Positions 7,912 through 16,763 of a stretch of 53,113 nucleotides of DNA are shown here, piece after piece; the stretch's first letter is position 1, and the number at the start of each line of letters is the position of its first letter. Source of the stretch: an uncultured Enterorhabdus sp. (GTDB lineage: Bacteria; Actinomycetota; Coriobacteriia; Coriobacteriales; Eggerthellaceae). The position numbers were made by a program, and so were the translations under genes. The notes below the pieces were generated by a model. It was given only the letters and a program-made list of their open reading frames with translations. It had not been told where the DNA came from and did no database searches. The stretch spans positions 1 through 53,113 of the forward strand of contig CANSQM010000018.1 of assembly GCA_947649205.1 (NCBI GenBank), given 5' to 3'.

Positions 7912-9129
7912 TTGAACGTCCTCGTTATCAACGCTGGTTCCTCATCGCTGAAGTACCAGCTCGTCAATGTCGAGACCCAAGAGGTGCTCGCCAAGGGCAT
8001 CTGCGAGCGGGTCGGCTCCGCCGAGGCCTTCCACAAGCACGGCATCGATGACAACGAGCTCGTCATCGACGAGCCCATGGACGACCACAACGCCGCCATG
8101 GCGGTGGTCCTTCAGGCCCTCACCACGGGCCCCAATGCGGCCATCGACTCCCTCGACGACATCGACGCCATCGGGCACCGCGTGGTGCAGGGCGGCAAGT
8201 ACTTCGATCGCTCCGTCGTTATCGACGACGACGTCATCGCCAAGATCGACGAGCTGGCCGAGCTGGCGCCCCTGCACAACAAGGCGGCCCTCATGGGCAT
8301 CGAGGCCTGCCGCACCCAGATGCCCGGCAAGCCCATGGTGGCCGTGTTCGACACCTCGTTCTTCCAGTCCATCCCGCCGAAGGCCTACATGTACCCCTTG
8401 CCCTACGAGCTGTACGAGAAGTACGCCATCCGCAAGTACGGGGCCCACGGCACCTCCCACCGCTACATCTCCGAGCGGGCCGCCGCCTTCATGGACGAGC
8501 CCATCGAGGATTTGAAGCTCATCACCTGCCACCTTGGCAACGGCTGCTCCATTTCCGCCATCGACCACGGCGTGGCCGTGGATACCTCCATGGGGCTCAC
8601 CCCCCTGGACGGCCTTATGATGGGCACCCGCTGCGGCGCCATCGACCCGGCCATCGTGCCCTTCATCATGGAGAAGGAGGGTCTTTCCACCCAAGAGGTG
8701 AACGACCTCATGAACAAGAAGAGCGGGCTGTTGGGCATCTCGGGCATTTCCAACGACCTGCGCAGCGTGAAGGAGGCCTCCGAGGCCGGCGACGAGCGGG
8801 CCCAGCTGGCCTACGAGATGTATTCGAACTCCGCGAAGAAGTACATCGGCCAGTACATCGCCGTCATGGGCGGCGTGGATGCCATCGTGCTCACGGCCGG
8901 TGTGGGGGAGAATTGCGAGAAGATGCGCCGCATGATCTTCGCGGGGCTGCAGCCGCTCGGCATCAAGATCGACCCGGAGAAGAACAAGCTGCGCGGCCAC
9001 GAGCGCGAGATCTCCACCGACGACTCGGCCGTGCGCATCGTGGTCATCCCCACCAACGAGGAGTACATGATCGCGCGCGATACCTACCAGCTCGTGAAGG
9101 AAGGCTCCCTCGAGATCACCGAGATGTAG
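7912..9129 (+). CDS. ackA: Acetate kinase
   Basis: 405 residues from a TTG start, supported by TAGGAGGT eight bases upstream and by the first residues MNVLVINAGSSSLKYQL, the canonical acetate kinase N-terminus. Other family motifs: HGTSHRY, CHLGNGCS, DTSMGLTPLDG, MGTRCGAIDP, TAGVGENC. It makes ATP and acetate from acetyl phosphate in the cytoplasm. The partner pta is 4 kb away and on the other strand, so the two are not an operon here. The rare TTG start with an excellent Shine-Dalgarno may set its translation rate. Confidence 0.97.
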   Translation: MNVLVINAGSSSLKYQLVNVETQEVLAKGICERVGSAEAFHKHGIDDNELVIDEPMDDHNAAMAVVLQALTTGPNAAIDSLDDIDAIGHRVVQGGKYFDRSVVIDDDVIAKIDELAELAPLHNKAALMGIEACRTQMPGKPMVAVFDTSFFQSIPPKAYMYPLPYELYEKYAIRKYGAHGTSHRYISERAAAFMDEPIEDLKLITCHLGNGCSISAIDHGVAVDTSMGLTPLDGLMMGTRCGAIDPAIVPFIMEKEGLSTQEVNDLMNKKSGLLGISGISNDLRSVKEASEAGDERAQLAYEMYSNSAKKYIGQYIAVMGGVDAIVLTAGVGENCEKMRRMIFAGLQPLGIKIDPEKNKLRGHEREISTDDSAVRIVVIPTNEEYMIARDTYQLVKEGSLEITEM

Positions 9130-9157
9130 TTCGGTGCCATCTAGAAGCTCGACCCCC

Positions 9158-9193
9158 GCGCCCCGTCAGGCCCAGGCTTGGCGGGGCGTTTTC
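9158..9193 (+). terminator. Terminator of ackA
   Basis: CGCCCCG (9159-9165) pairs with CGGGGCG (9182-9188), followed by TTTTC. Confidence 0.75.
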
Positions 9194-9327
9194 GTGGGCG
9201 CGAATTCTTTCGCGGGGGCGCCCCGATCGACCACGGTGCCCGTTCGCGGCGCCAACCGCCGAACCGGGCGCTCGACGGCAGCGAGGAGCGCGGGGCCGTT
9301 TCGCTGGCCGTCGCCGGGCCGTCAACG

Positions 9328-9360
9328 GGAAAGGACCCCGCCAGTGGCAGGGTCCTTTCC
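9328..9360 (-). terminator. Hairpin behind flavoprotein 1
   Basis: GGAAAGGACCC (9328-9338) pairs with GGGTCCTTTCC (9350-9360). It lies about 65 bp past the leftward flavoprotein stop and would terminate it. The rest of the 300-bp gap 9130-9426 shows nothing gene-like. Confidence 0.6.
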
Positions 9361-9426
9361 GCGGGGAGGGATTGAGGTGCGACGCGGTGATGTTCGAGGC
9401 CCCGCGCCGCACCGTATCGTCTCAGG

Positions 9427-11382
9427 CTACTTCGCCTGGTCGATAGCCTTCTGCACGGCGTCCTTGATGGCCGTGCTCGTCACCGTGGCGCCGGCCACGG
9501 CGTCCACCTCGGTGGACTGGGCCTCGATGATCTGGGCCGGCAGGGCCTCGATGGCCTTGCTGCCGACGCCGGCGGTCTCCTGCTGGTGCACCACGTCGAT
9601 GGCCGCGATCTTGCCGCCGTCCATCTTCACCTTGACGCCCAGCTCGTTGCCCATGCACAGGGTGGAGGTGCCCAGGTACTCGCCCTCGCCGAGGGTCACG
9701 GTCTGGGTCAGATCGGGATCTGTCTCGTGGCTGCCGGAACCGGCGGTGTAGACGATCTCGGAGGCCACGCCCATGGGCAGGGCGGGCAGCGGATCCTTCT
9801 CGGCCGCGGCGTTCACGCCGGCCAGTTGGCCGAAGATGAGGCACTCGGCCATATTGCCGCCGCCGTTGTACTGGTAGGGGGTCATGCCGCCGAACTCGCC
9901 GGCCGAGTACAGGTGCGGAATGGGCTCGCCGTCGGTGCCGACGACTTCGGCCGCGGCGTTGCGGCGAGCGCCGCCCTGGGTGTTCAGGAAGGCCTGTATC
10001 ATCTCGATGGCATAGTAGGGGCCCGATTCGGAGAAGGCGCGCATGGTCTCGGCGGCGCGGTAGAAGGCCGGATCGTAGCCGTCGATGGCCATCTTGTTGA
10101 AGTCGGCCACGGTCTGTTCGAGCTTGTCGGCGGGGATGCTCAGGGCCTCGGCCAGCTCCGCCAGGGTGTTCGCGCTCACCACCTGGTCGGCGAACTCGGC
10201 GGGAATGCCGTGGTACTCCTCGGTGATGGCCTTGTTCTGGGCCGCGTCCCACACCATGTAGGTGTTGCGGGGGCGCTTCACGCTCACCCAGTCACCGTTG
10301 CTCGGCACGTGGCCATGGCGGTTGTACACGTCCTCGCGCAGGTAGCGCTCGCCGCCGTTGCCCACCACGATGATGCTGCCCGAGAGGTTGCGCAGGTCGT
10401 TGAAGGTCTTGGCATGGTGGTCGCGCTCCACGGCGAAGGAGATGCCGCCCAAGGCGAAGCAGTTGCCCTCGAAGGCCTCCATGTGCCACAAATCGGCGCC
10501 GACACCCATGGCCATCTTCACGCCGTCGCCGGTGTTGAACAAGGTGCCGGCCGGGGCGCTCTTGGTCAGGCCCAGGAAGTCCTCGACCATCTGCGGGTTG
10601 TTCTCGAAGCCACCCATGGTCATGACGACGCCGTTCTTGGCGCGCACGTTCACGGTCTCGCCGTTCTTGTCGACCTCGACGCCGATGACGGCCTTGCTGA
10701 CCGGATCCTGGAACAGGCTCACGGCCGGCGAAGCGTACCACACGTCGATGCTGTCGCCCATGGCCATGACCTTGTTGCGGTAGGTCTTCCACAGGGCGGA
10801 GTTGCACACGTTGTCGCTCACGGTCAGCACGTGCAGGTCGTCGCCGCCCTCGAACTCGGGGTACTCGGGGGCGAACATGCCGATGAGGGGCTGGGCGGAG
10901 GAGTCGTACTTCCAATCGAGGAAGTTCTCCTCGGGCACGCCGAAGAAGTCGCGCAGCATGTCGTGGGTGCGGGTGAGGCCCTCGGCGTAGACGTCCAGGA
11001 GCTCCTCGTCCACGGCGAAGTCGCCGGCCATGGCTTTATTGTAGGCGACCATGGCCTCCTTGTTGTCGGAGCTCAGGATGATCTGCCCGCAGAAGCGCGT
11101 GTTGCCGCCCTCCATGCCGAGTGGGGCCTTCTCCACGAGCAGCACCTTCGCGCCGGCATCAGCGGCGTAGCAGGCGGATACGGCACCGGCACCGCCGAAG
11201 CCGATGACCACGACGTCGTACTCGCCGTCCCAGGCGATGGTGTCGGCGAAGGTGGTGCCCTCGCCGGTGGCGGTCATGGCCGAGCCGCCCTTGCCTTGGG
11301 GCGCGCAGCCGGCCAGACCGAGGCCAGCGATGGCAGCCATGCCGGCACCGGTGATGAATTGCCTACGGGTGAACTTTCCCAT
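9427..11382 (-). CDS. Tat-exported FAD/FMN flavoprotein, fumarate-reductase-like (flavoprotein 1)
   Basis: 651 residues, start preceded by AGGGAG. Twin-arginine signal TRRQFITGAG and lipobox LAGC, so a predicted Tat lipoprotein outside the membrane. The Rossmann FAD motif VVIGFGGAGAVSACYAADAG is at about 57-76, then the fumarate reductase/3-ketosteroid dehydrogenase-type flavoprotein fold. A C-terminal FMN-binding domain (about 565-651) ends in VAGATVTS, whose threonine is the usual covalent flavin site attached by ApbE. The His-Thr-x-Gly-Gly and Arg-Leu-Gly-Gly-Asn motifs of fumarate reductases are replaced (NTQGG; YNGGGN), so fumarate is unlikely. Divergent from a membrane LuxR regulator. 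Electrons probably come from membrane-side flavins or quinol; no partner cytochrome is nearby. Confidence 0.9.
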   Translation of the reverse strand: MGKFTRRQFITGAGMAAIAGLGLAGCAPQGKGGSAMTATGEGTTFADTIAWDGEYDVVVIGFGGAGAVSACYAADAGAKVLLVEKAPLGMEGGNTRFCGQIILSSDNKEAMVAYNKAMAGDFAVDEELLDVYAEGLTRTHDMLRDFFGVPEENFLDWKYDSSAQPLIGMFAPEYPEFEGGDDLHVLTVSDNVCNSALWKTYRNKVMAMGDSIDVWYASPAVSLFQDPVSKAVIGVEVDKNGETVNVRAKNGVVMTMGGFENNPQMVEDFLGLTKSAPAGTLFNTGDGVKMAMGVGADLWHMEAFEGNCFALGGISFAVERDHHAKTFNDLRNLSGSIIVVGNGGERYLREDVYNRHGHVPSNGDWVSVKRPRNTYMVWDAAQNKAITEEYHGIPAEFADQVVSANTLAELAEALSIPADKLEQTVADFNKMAIDGYDPAFYRAAETMRAFSESGPYYAIEMIQAFLNTQGGARRNAAAEVVGTDGEPIPHLYSAGEFGGMTPYQYNGGGNMAECLIFGQLAGVNAAAEKDPLPALPMGVASEIVYTAGSGSHETDPDLTQTVTLGEGEYLGTSTLCMGNELGVKVKMDGGKIAAIDVVHQQETAGVGSKAIEALPAQIIEAQSTEVDAVAGATVTSTAIKDAVQKAIDQAK

Positions 11383-11462
11383 ATTTCCACTCCCTTACTT
11401 TTCGGCTTAGGACTCTTGGGGATTCCGATGGCCAGGGGAGCCGTTCCCCGAGCCGCAGTGCT

Positions 11463-11468
11463 ACCATA
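11463..11468 (-). promoter_or_regulatory. Candidate -10 of flavoprotein 1
   Basis: TATGGT on the minus strand, about 80 bp before the gene start. The -35 region is poor. Low confidence. Confidence 0.25.
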
Positions 11469-11536
11469 GCGGCTTTATCGGGGTTACCGTGATGGGTAAA
11501 GAGGGGGTCAGCGAGGGTGGAACTTGCTGGCCCGGG

Positions 11537-11575
11537 TCGCTAACCCACCCTACTAACCCACCGGTGGGTTAGCGA
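11537..11575. promoter_or_regulatory. Palindromic operator with a second half-site, between flavoprotein 1 and luxR
   Basis: A perfect 18-bp palindrome TAACCCACCGGTGGGTTA lies at 11554-11571. A second copy of the half-site, TCGCTAACCCACC (11537-11549), lies just upstream and can pair in full with 11563-11575. The two TAACCCACC copies are 13 bp apart. The position, midway in the 256-bp divergent gap, fits an operator for the LuxR regulator encoded at 11639. Binding by that protein is an inference. Confidence 0.6.
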
Positions 11576-11638
11576 TTTGCCGCTGGTGCGAACGGGCGTC
11601 TTGTGGTTTCATGGGAGCGCTGATTGAGGAGGGGAGCG

Positions 11639-13087
11639 ATGGGACCATTGCGAAAGACGGGCGCGGCCCTGCGCCGGGGATTCGAGCAGCAATTTCAGAC
11701 GGTGAGCGCCGTGGGCCTGTTCGTGGGTCTAGCCTGCAACCTGGCCTTTGTGGGGCAGGTGTACTTCTGGCCGGCGATGTGGCACACCTCGGCCCTCATG
11801 GTCTCCTACACCGATGCCGCCTACGGCGCCGAGCTGCTCACGGCTGTCTTGCTCCTTTTCCGGCTGCGGCGGCGGGGGTCGCTTCCCGGCCCCCGGGCCC
11901 TGGGGGTGCTGGCCCTCCTCGTGCAGGTCACCCTCGTGCTCTACTGCGTCATATTCGGTCTGGGATTTCAATCGCCGGCGGTGATGGACTGGGTCTGCGG
12001 GGCCATCTTTGGTATCTACCTGCCGTTGTCCATGGTCTCCTGGCTGCGGGCGCATGCGGGTCTGCCGCCCTCGGCCGTGGTGTGGAACATTATGCTAGCG
12101 GCGGCCTTTGCGTCGTTTGTCATCTGGGTGTTCACGGGGCTGGCCGGCGTCAAGATCTGCGTTTGCATGGGGGTGCTGCTCCTTGTTGCTACCCTTGTGC
12201 TGAGCCGGCGTTTGCGAGACCTTGGCAACAGCCCGGTCGCGGACCCCGAAGGAGGCGCCCCATCGCCCTCGACGGTGCCTTTTCGCTATCCGGTGTCGGC
12301 GGTGTTCCTGTTCAGCCTCGCCTTTATTATCGCTATCTCCTTTGCTGGGAAGGGCGGTGCGGATGCCTCTTTTGCCGCCGGCGCCTTTCTGGCGCCGCTG
12401 CTGCTCGTATGCGCCATCGTGCTCCTCGTGAACGTCGCGGCCTTCCCGCTCACCAATATCGCGGTGCCTGCCATCGTCATGGCCACCATTACGGCATCGT
12501 CGCTGCAGGTGGATCCGGCGCTGTCCTTCGATCTGGCGGCCCTGGGCATGTTTCTGTTCCTAGCCTATGCTGTAGTGCTGCTTTGCGCCGCCACCCCGAG
12601 AGACGATCGGGCCGGGGCCCTGGCCTTCCTGCGACTCATGGTTGCCTTCGCCGCCGGTTGCATCGTGGGACGGTGCGTCATGGCTGCCTGCTCGCTCATC
12701 GATGGCTTCACGTCCGACGCCCTCGTGCTGGCCGCCGTTCTCGTGGCCAATGGCGCTGCGGTCATCCTCATGCGCCGGGGCGCAACGCCCCGCCGCTCCG
12801 AGGAGCTGTTCGGAACCGGTGACGAGGGGTGTCCCGACGGGGATCCGGGGGCCTCCTACCGCGATGCTGTGGATGCCATGGCAGCTGCGCGGAACTTGGG
12901 GGAGCGGGAGAAGGAGGTGCTCGTCCTGCTGCTCCAGCGCAAGTCGGCCAGCGCCGTGGCCGCCGAGCTCGTCATTGCCAACGGCACGGCGAAGTCCCAT
13001 ATCCGCCACGTCTACAAGAAGCTCGACGTCCACAGCCGCGCCGAGCTGTTCACCCTGTTCGGCATTGACGCGGATGGGGGCCGCTAG
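11639..13087 (+). CDS. Membrane-bound LuxR-family regulator 1
   Basis: 482 residues. The ATG at 11639 follows GAGGAGGGG. About twelve hydrophobic helices span roughly 20-390. A polar linker follows, then a C-terminal LuxR/GerE helix-turn-helix (about 418-475: LGEREKEVLVLL...AAELVIANGTAKSHIRHVYKKLDV). No receiver, PAS or kinase domain is present, so the membrane part is presumably the sensor. This architecture is common in Eggerthellaceae next to exported oxidoreductases. The divergent partner is flavoprotein 1, so it most likely senses that enzyme's substrate and switches it on. The gene is less GC-rich in wobble positions than its neighbours. Confidence 0.88.
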   Translation: MGPLRKTGAALRRGFEQQFQTVSAVGLFVGLACNLAFVGQVYFWPAMWHTSALMVSYTDAAYGAELLTAVLLLFRLRRRGSLPGPRALGVLALLVQVTLVLYCVIFGLGFQSPAVMDWVCGAIFGIYLPLSMVSWLRAHAGLPPSAVVWNIMLAAAFASFVIWVFTGLAGVKICVCMGVLLLVATLVLSRRLRDLGNSPVADPEGGAPSPSTVPFRYPVSAVFLFSLAFIIAISFAGKGGADASFAAGAFLAPLLLVCAIVLLVNVAAFPLTNIAVPAIVMATITASSLQVDPALSFDLAALGMFLFLAYAVVLLCAATPRDDRAGALAFLRLMVAFAAGCIVGRCVMAACSLIDGFTSDALVLAAVLVANGAAVILMRRGATPRRSEELFGTGDEGCPDGDPGASYRDAVDAMAAARNLGEREKEVLVLLLQRKSASAVAAELVIANGTAKSHIRHVYKKLDVHSRAELFTLFGIDADGGR

Positions 13088-13093
13088 AGGCGA

Positions 13094-13143
13094 GGCGCCC
13101 CTTTTTTACGCTTTGACCGGGCGCAGCGCAGAAAAGGGGCGCA
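13094..13143. terminator. Bidirectional hairpin between luxR and pta
   Basis: GCGCCCCTTTT (13095-13105) pairs with AAAAGGGGCGC (13132-13142). T runs occur in both directions, fitting two convergent genes. Confidence 0.65.
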
Positions 13144-13196
13144 AGAAAGCCAGGCACCTTCCGATGTCGGAACGGCGGCGGGGTGGGGGGCAGCGG

Positions 13197-14189
13197 CTAG
13201 CGGCCCTGGGCCTGGACGGCGGTGATGGCCACCACGCCCACGATGTCCTCGGCGGAGCACCCGCGGGACAGGTCGTTCACCGGGGCGGCGATGCCCTGGA
13301 GGATGGGGCCGTAGGCCTCGGCCTTGGCCAGGCGCTGCACGAGCTTGTAACCGATGTTGCCGGCGTCGATGTCGGGGAAGACGAGCACGTTGGCGCGGCC
13401 GGCCACGGGCGAGGCGGGGGCCTTCGCCGCACCGATCTCGGGAACGATGGCGGCGTCCAGCTGCAGCTCGCCGTCCACGGCCAGCTCCGGTGCCAGCTCC
13501 TTCACGAGCGCCGTGGCCCGCACCACTTTGTCGGCGTCGTCGTTCTTGGCCGACCCGTAGGAGGAGTGGGAGAGCATGGCCACCACCGGCTCGGCGCCGT
13601 CGATGAGCGAACGCCAGGCGGCCTCAGCGTTGATGGCGATCTGGGCGAGGCGCTCGGCATCGGGCTGCACCTCCAGGCCGCAGTCGGAGAACAGGAAGGT
13701 GCCCTCGTGGCCCAAATCGCAGTCGGGCACGTTCATGATGAAGAACGAGCTGACCATCTGCGCCCCGGGGGCGGTCTTCAGGATCTGGAGGGCCGGGCGC
13801 AGCACGTCGCCGGTGGAGTGGCAGGCGCCGGACACCAGCCCGTCGGCCTCGCCCGTCTTCACCATCATCATGCCGAAGTACAGCTCGTTGTCCATGAGCT
13901 CGAGAGCCTGCTCCACGGTCATGCCCTTCTTGGCCCGCAGCTCGGCGAGCTTCTCGGCGTAGGGGGCCCGCAGCTCGGAGGTGCGGAAGTCCACGATGCG
14001 GGCGCCGTCGAGGGCGCAGCCGGCCGCGGCGATCTCGGCCGGGTCCCCGAGGATGACCACGGCGGCGATATCGTCGGCGAGGATGGCCTCGGCGGCCTTC
14101 AGGGTGCGGATATCGTTGCCCTCGGGCAGCACGATGGTCTTCTTGTCGGATTTGGCCTGGGCGATCATGGTATCGAGGAATGCGCTCAC
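13197..14189 (-). CDS. pta: Phosphate acetyltransferase
   Basis: 330 residues from a GTG (14189) with AGAAAGGA upstream; the frame stays open a further 65 codons but without family similarity. This is the short Pta form without the N-terminal regulatory domain. Motifs include IVLPEGND near residue 20, GACHSTGDVLRPALQ near 150 and LSHSSYGSAKND near 210. It converts acetyl-CoA and phosphate to acetyl phosphate for AckA. It is separated from ackA by the flavoprotein/LuxR pair. Divergent from glf with a 224-bp gap. Confidence 0.96.
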   Translation of the reverse strand: MSAFLDTMIAQAKSDKKTIVLPEGNDIRTLKAAEAILADDIAAVVILGDPAEIAAAGCALDGARIVDFRTSELRAPYAEKLAELRAKKGMTVEQALELMDNELYFGMMMVKTGEADGLVSGACHSTGDVLRPALQILKTAPGAQMVSSFFIMNVPDCDLGHEGTFLFSDCGLEVQPDAERLAQIAINAEAAWRSLIDGAEPVVAMLSHSSYGSAKNDDADKVVRATALVKELAPELAVDGELQLDAAIVPEIGAAKAPASPVAGRANVLVFPDIDAGNIGYKLVQRLAKAEAYGPILQGIAAPVNDLSRGCSAEDIVGVVAITAVQAQGR

Positions 14190-14282
14190 GGCGGGTCCTT
14201 TCTCCCCGGGGAATGTGACGGCTCCCATCATAGGGCACCGCCGGCCCCGCGCCTGGGCCCGCGGCCCGGCCCGGCCGGCGTG

Positions 14283-14313
14283 AGGTTCATATATTCGGTT
14301 TGTATGTGAACCT
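14283..14313. promoter_or_regulatory. Inverted repeat in the pta/glf divergent gap
   Basis: AGGTTCATATA (14283-14293) and TATGTGAACCT (14303-14313) are inverted with one mismatch and a 9-bp spacer. A rightward -10 (TACAAT, 14338-14343) follows 24 bp later. It could be an operator for glf or pta; the regulator is unknown. Confidence 0.45.
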
Positions 14314-14413
14314 TTCCGCCGATGGCGGGGGGTTGAGTACAATAACGGGCGAACTAATCTATGGGGCGCCGGGTGCGCCATCATCCACCGATCCAGAGCG
14401 AGGAGTTACCCCC

Positions 14414-15688
14414 ATGGCAGTGACCTACGCCGATTTTCGCGCCATCGACATCGCCGACTTCGACGCGGTGGTCGTCGGTTCCGGGTTCGCCGGAGCCGTG
14501 ACGGCCCGTCAGCTGGCCGAGCAAGGGGGGCTGCGGGTGCTCGTCATCGAGAAGCGCGATCACATCGCCGGCAACGCCTACGACGAGTACGACCAGGCCG
14601 GCATCCTCGTGCACCGCTATGGGCCGCATATCTTCCATACCAACAGCCAAGAGGCCTACGAGTACCTGGCCCGCTTCACGGAGTGGTCGGGCTACCAGCA
14701 CAAGGTGCTCGCCGACTGGTTTGGCACCTACATGCCGGTGCCCTTCAACAAGAACTCCATGGAGATCGCCTTCGGCGCCGAGAAGGCCGCCCGCCTCATC
14801 GAGAAGCTCATCGCCACCTTCGGCGACGAGCGGAAGGTGACCATCAACGAGCTGCGGGCGCAAGAGGACCCGGAGCTGGCGGAAGTGGCCGACTTCGTGT
14901 ACGAGAACGTGTTCCTCTACTACACCCAGAAGCAGTGGGGCCTCACCCCCGAGGAAGTGGATCCGTCGGTGACGGCGCGGGTGCCCGTGTTCATCTCCCG
15001 GGACGACCGCTACTTCCAGGACACCTACCAGGGCATGCCCGTGGACGGCTACACGCGCCTGTTCGAGGCGATGCTCGGCCACGATCTCATTACTGTGTGC
15101 TTGGGTACCGAGGCCGAGTCCGTGTTCGAGCTCGTGTTCGAGAGCGGGGCGGAAGACGCGCCCCTGACCGCCATCCGCATCAAGGGCGAGGCCTTCGAGG
15201 GCCCCATCGTGTACACCGGGCCGCTCGACGAGCTGTTCCTGGCCCGCTTCGGCCGGTTGCCCTACCGCTCCCTGGACTTCGTCTACGAGACCTTTGAGGA
15301 GGACTACCATCTGCCCGCCGGCACCGTGAACTACACGGTGACCGAGGACTACACCCGGGTCACGGAGTTCAAGTGGCTCACCGAGCAGAAGGGCTCGAAG
15401 ACCACCATCATGAAGGAGTACTCCCGGGCCTACGAGGATCCCGCGACTCAGATTCCCTATTACGCTATCATTAACAGCGACAACGCCGACCTCTACGAGC
15501 GCTACCGCCGCCTGACCGACGCCCTGCCGAACTTCTACCCGCTGGGCCGTCTGGCCGAGTACCGCTACTTCAACATGGACAAGGTGGTCGTGGACGCCCT
15601 GGCCGCCGCCGACCGCATCCTGTGGTCCCTCGATCATCCCGATGCGGCCGCTCCCGACGCCGTCTCGTCCGCCACGCCCGCCCTCTAG
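14414..15688 (+). CDS. glf: UDP-galactopyranose mutase
   Basis: 424 residues, ATG at 14414 with GAGGAG upstream. The FAD-binding VVVGSGFAGAVTARQLAE (about 18-35) and VIEKRDHIAGNAYDE are followed by the family's RYGPHIFHTNS and a C-terminal GLF domain. It interconverts UDP-Galp and UDP-Galf using reduced flavin, in the cytoplasm. A family 2 glycosyltransferase starts 11 bp after its stop, the stop codon being part of that gene's ribosome site, so the pair is one operon for a galactofuranose-containing cell-surface glycan. Confidence 0.95.
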   Translation: MAVTYADFRAIDIADFDAVVVGSGFAGAVTARQLAEQGGLRVLVIEKRDHIAGNAYDEYDQAGILVHRYGPHIFHTNSQEAYEYLARFTEWSGYQHKVLADWFGTYMPVPFNKNSMEIAFGAEKAARLIEKLIATFGDERKVTINELRAQEDPELAEVADFVYENVFLYYTQKQWGLTPEEVDPSVTARVPVFISRDDRYFQDTYQGMPVDGYTRLFEAMLGHDLITVCLGTEAESVFELVFESGAEDAPLTAIRIKGEAFEGPIVYTGPLDELFLARFGRLPYRSLDFVYETFEEDYHLPAGTVNYTVTEDYTRVTEFKWLTEQKGSKTTIMKEYSRAYEDPATQIPYYAIINSDNADLYERYRRLTDALPNFYPLGRLAEYRYFNMDKVVVDALAAADRILWSLDHPDAAAPDAVSSATPAL

Positions 15689-15699
15689 GAGGTTTCGCC

Positions 15700-16719
15700 G
15701 TGAAGACCATCACCTTCGCCGTTCCCTGCTACAACTCCGCCGCCTACATGGACCATTGCGTGGAAACGCTTCTGACCTGCGGCGAGGACATCGAGATTCT
15801 GCTGGTGGACGACGGCTCCACGAAGGACGACACCGCCCAGATCGCCGATCGCTGGGAGGCGGAGCACCCCGGCATCGTGCGGGCCATCCACCAGCCCAAC
15901 AAGGGCCACGGCGGCGCGGTGAACACGGGCCTTGCCAACGCCACGGGGTTCTACTTCAAGGTGGTGGATTCCGACGACTGGCTCGATGAGGCCGCCATGC
16001 AGCCGCTCATGGAGTACATGCGCAGCCAGGTGGAGGCGCCGGTGCCCTGCGACATGGTGGTGGCCAACTACGTCTACGAGAAGGTGGATGAGGGCGTGCA
16101 GAAGGTCATGGGCTACGCCAACGTGCTGCCCGAGGGCTATGAGTTCGGCTGGCACGAGGTGGGCACCTTCCTGCCCTCCCAGTACCTGCTCATGCACTCG
16201 GTGTACTACCGCGCCGACATGCTGCGCAAGATGGGCCTCACCCTGCCCGAGCACACGTTCTACGTGGACAACATCTTCGTCTACGAGCCCCTCGTGCACG
16301 TGCGCACCATCCGCTACTTCAACGTGGACGCCTATCGCTACTTCATCGGGCGCGAGGACCAGTCGGTCAACGAGAAAGTGATGATGGGCCGCATGGACCA
16401 GCAGCTGCGCGTCACGCGCCAGATGATCGACAACGTGGATCCCCAGGCCGTGCGCGAGCGCCATCTGCGCCACTACCTGCGCAACTACCTGTCCATGATG
16501 ATGTGCATCTGCTCGGTGTTTCTGCGCATGCGCGGCGGCGAGCAGGACGAGGAGGATCTGAAGGGCATTTGGGCCTACCTGAAGGAGCAGAACCCCTCGC
16601 TGTACCGGCGGGTGCGCTCCAACGCTCTGAACCTGGCCACGAACCTGCCCACGAAGGCCGGCGAGGAGATTGGACTCAAGGGCTACCAGATCGCCCAGAA
16701 GATTTTCAAATTCAACTAA
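15700..16719 (+). CDS. Family 2 glycosyltransferase
   Basis: 339 residues from a GTG behind TAGGAGGTTTCGCC. N-terminal GT-A fold: FAVPCYNSAAYM, EILLVDDGSTKDDT (Asp-Asp-Gly) and VVDSDDWLDE, the DxD metal/sugar-nucleotide site near residues 88-92. The C-terminal third is helical without a clear membrane anchor. It overlaps in expression with glf directly upstream, so galactofuranosyl transfer is a fair guess, but the acceptor and donor cannot be read from the sequence. Confidence 0.85.
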   Translation: MKTITFAVPCYNSAAYMDHCVETLLTCGEDIEILLVDDGSTKDDTAQIADRWEAEHPGIVRAIHQPNKGHGGAVNTGLANATGFYFKVVDSDDWLDEAAMQPLMEYMRSQVEAPVPCDMVVANYVYEKVDEGVQKVMGYANVLPEGYEFGWHEVGTFLPSQYLLMHSVYYRADMLRKMGLTLPEHTFYVDNIFVYEPLVHVRTIRYFNVDAYRYFIGREDQSVNEKVMMGRMDQQLRVTRQMIDNVDPQAVRERHLRHYLRNYLSMMMCICSVFLRMRGGEQDEEDLKGIWAYLKEQNPSLYRRVRSNALNLATNLPTKAGEEIGLKGYQIAQKIFKFN

Positions 16720-16721
16720 TT

Positions 16722-16752
16722 GTTCCGTCGTTGCTGACGCAACGACGGGAAC
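16722..16752 (+). terminator. Hairpin after the glycosyltransferase
   Basis: GTTCC-GTCGTTGC pairs with GCAACGAC-G-GGAAC (16722-16734 with 16739-16752, one bulge). No T run follows, so termination may be weak. Confidence 0.5.
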
Positions 16753-16763
16753 GCCGACGCTGC

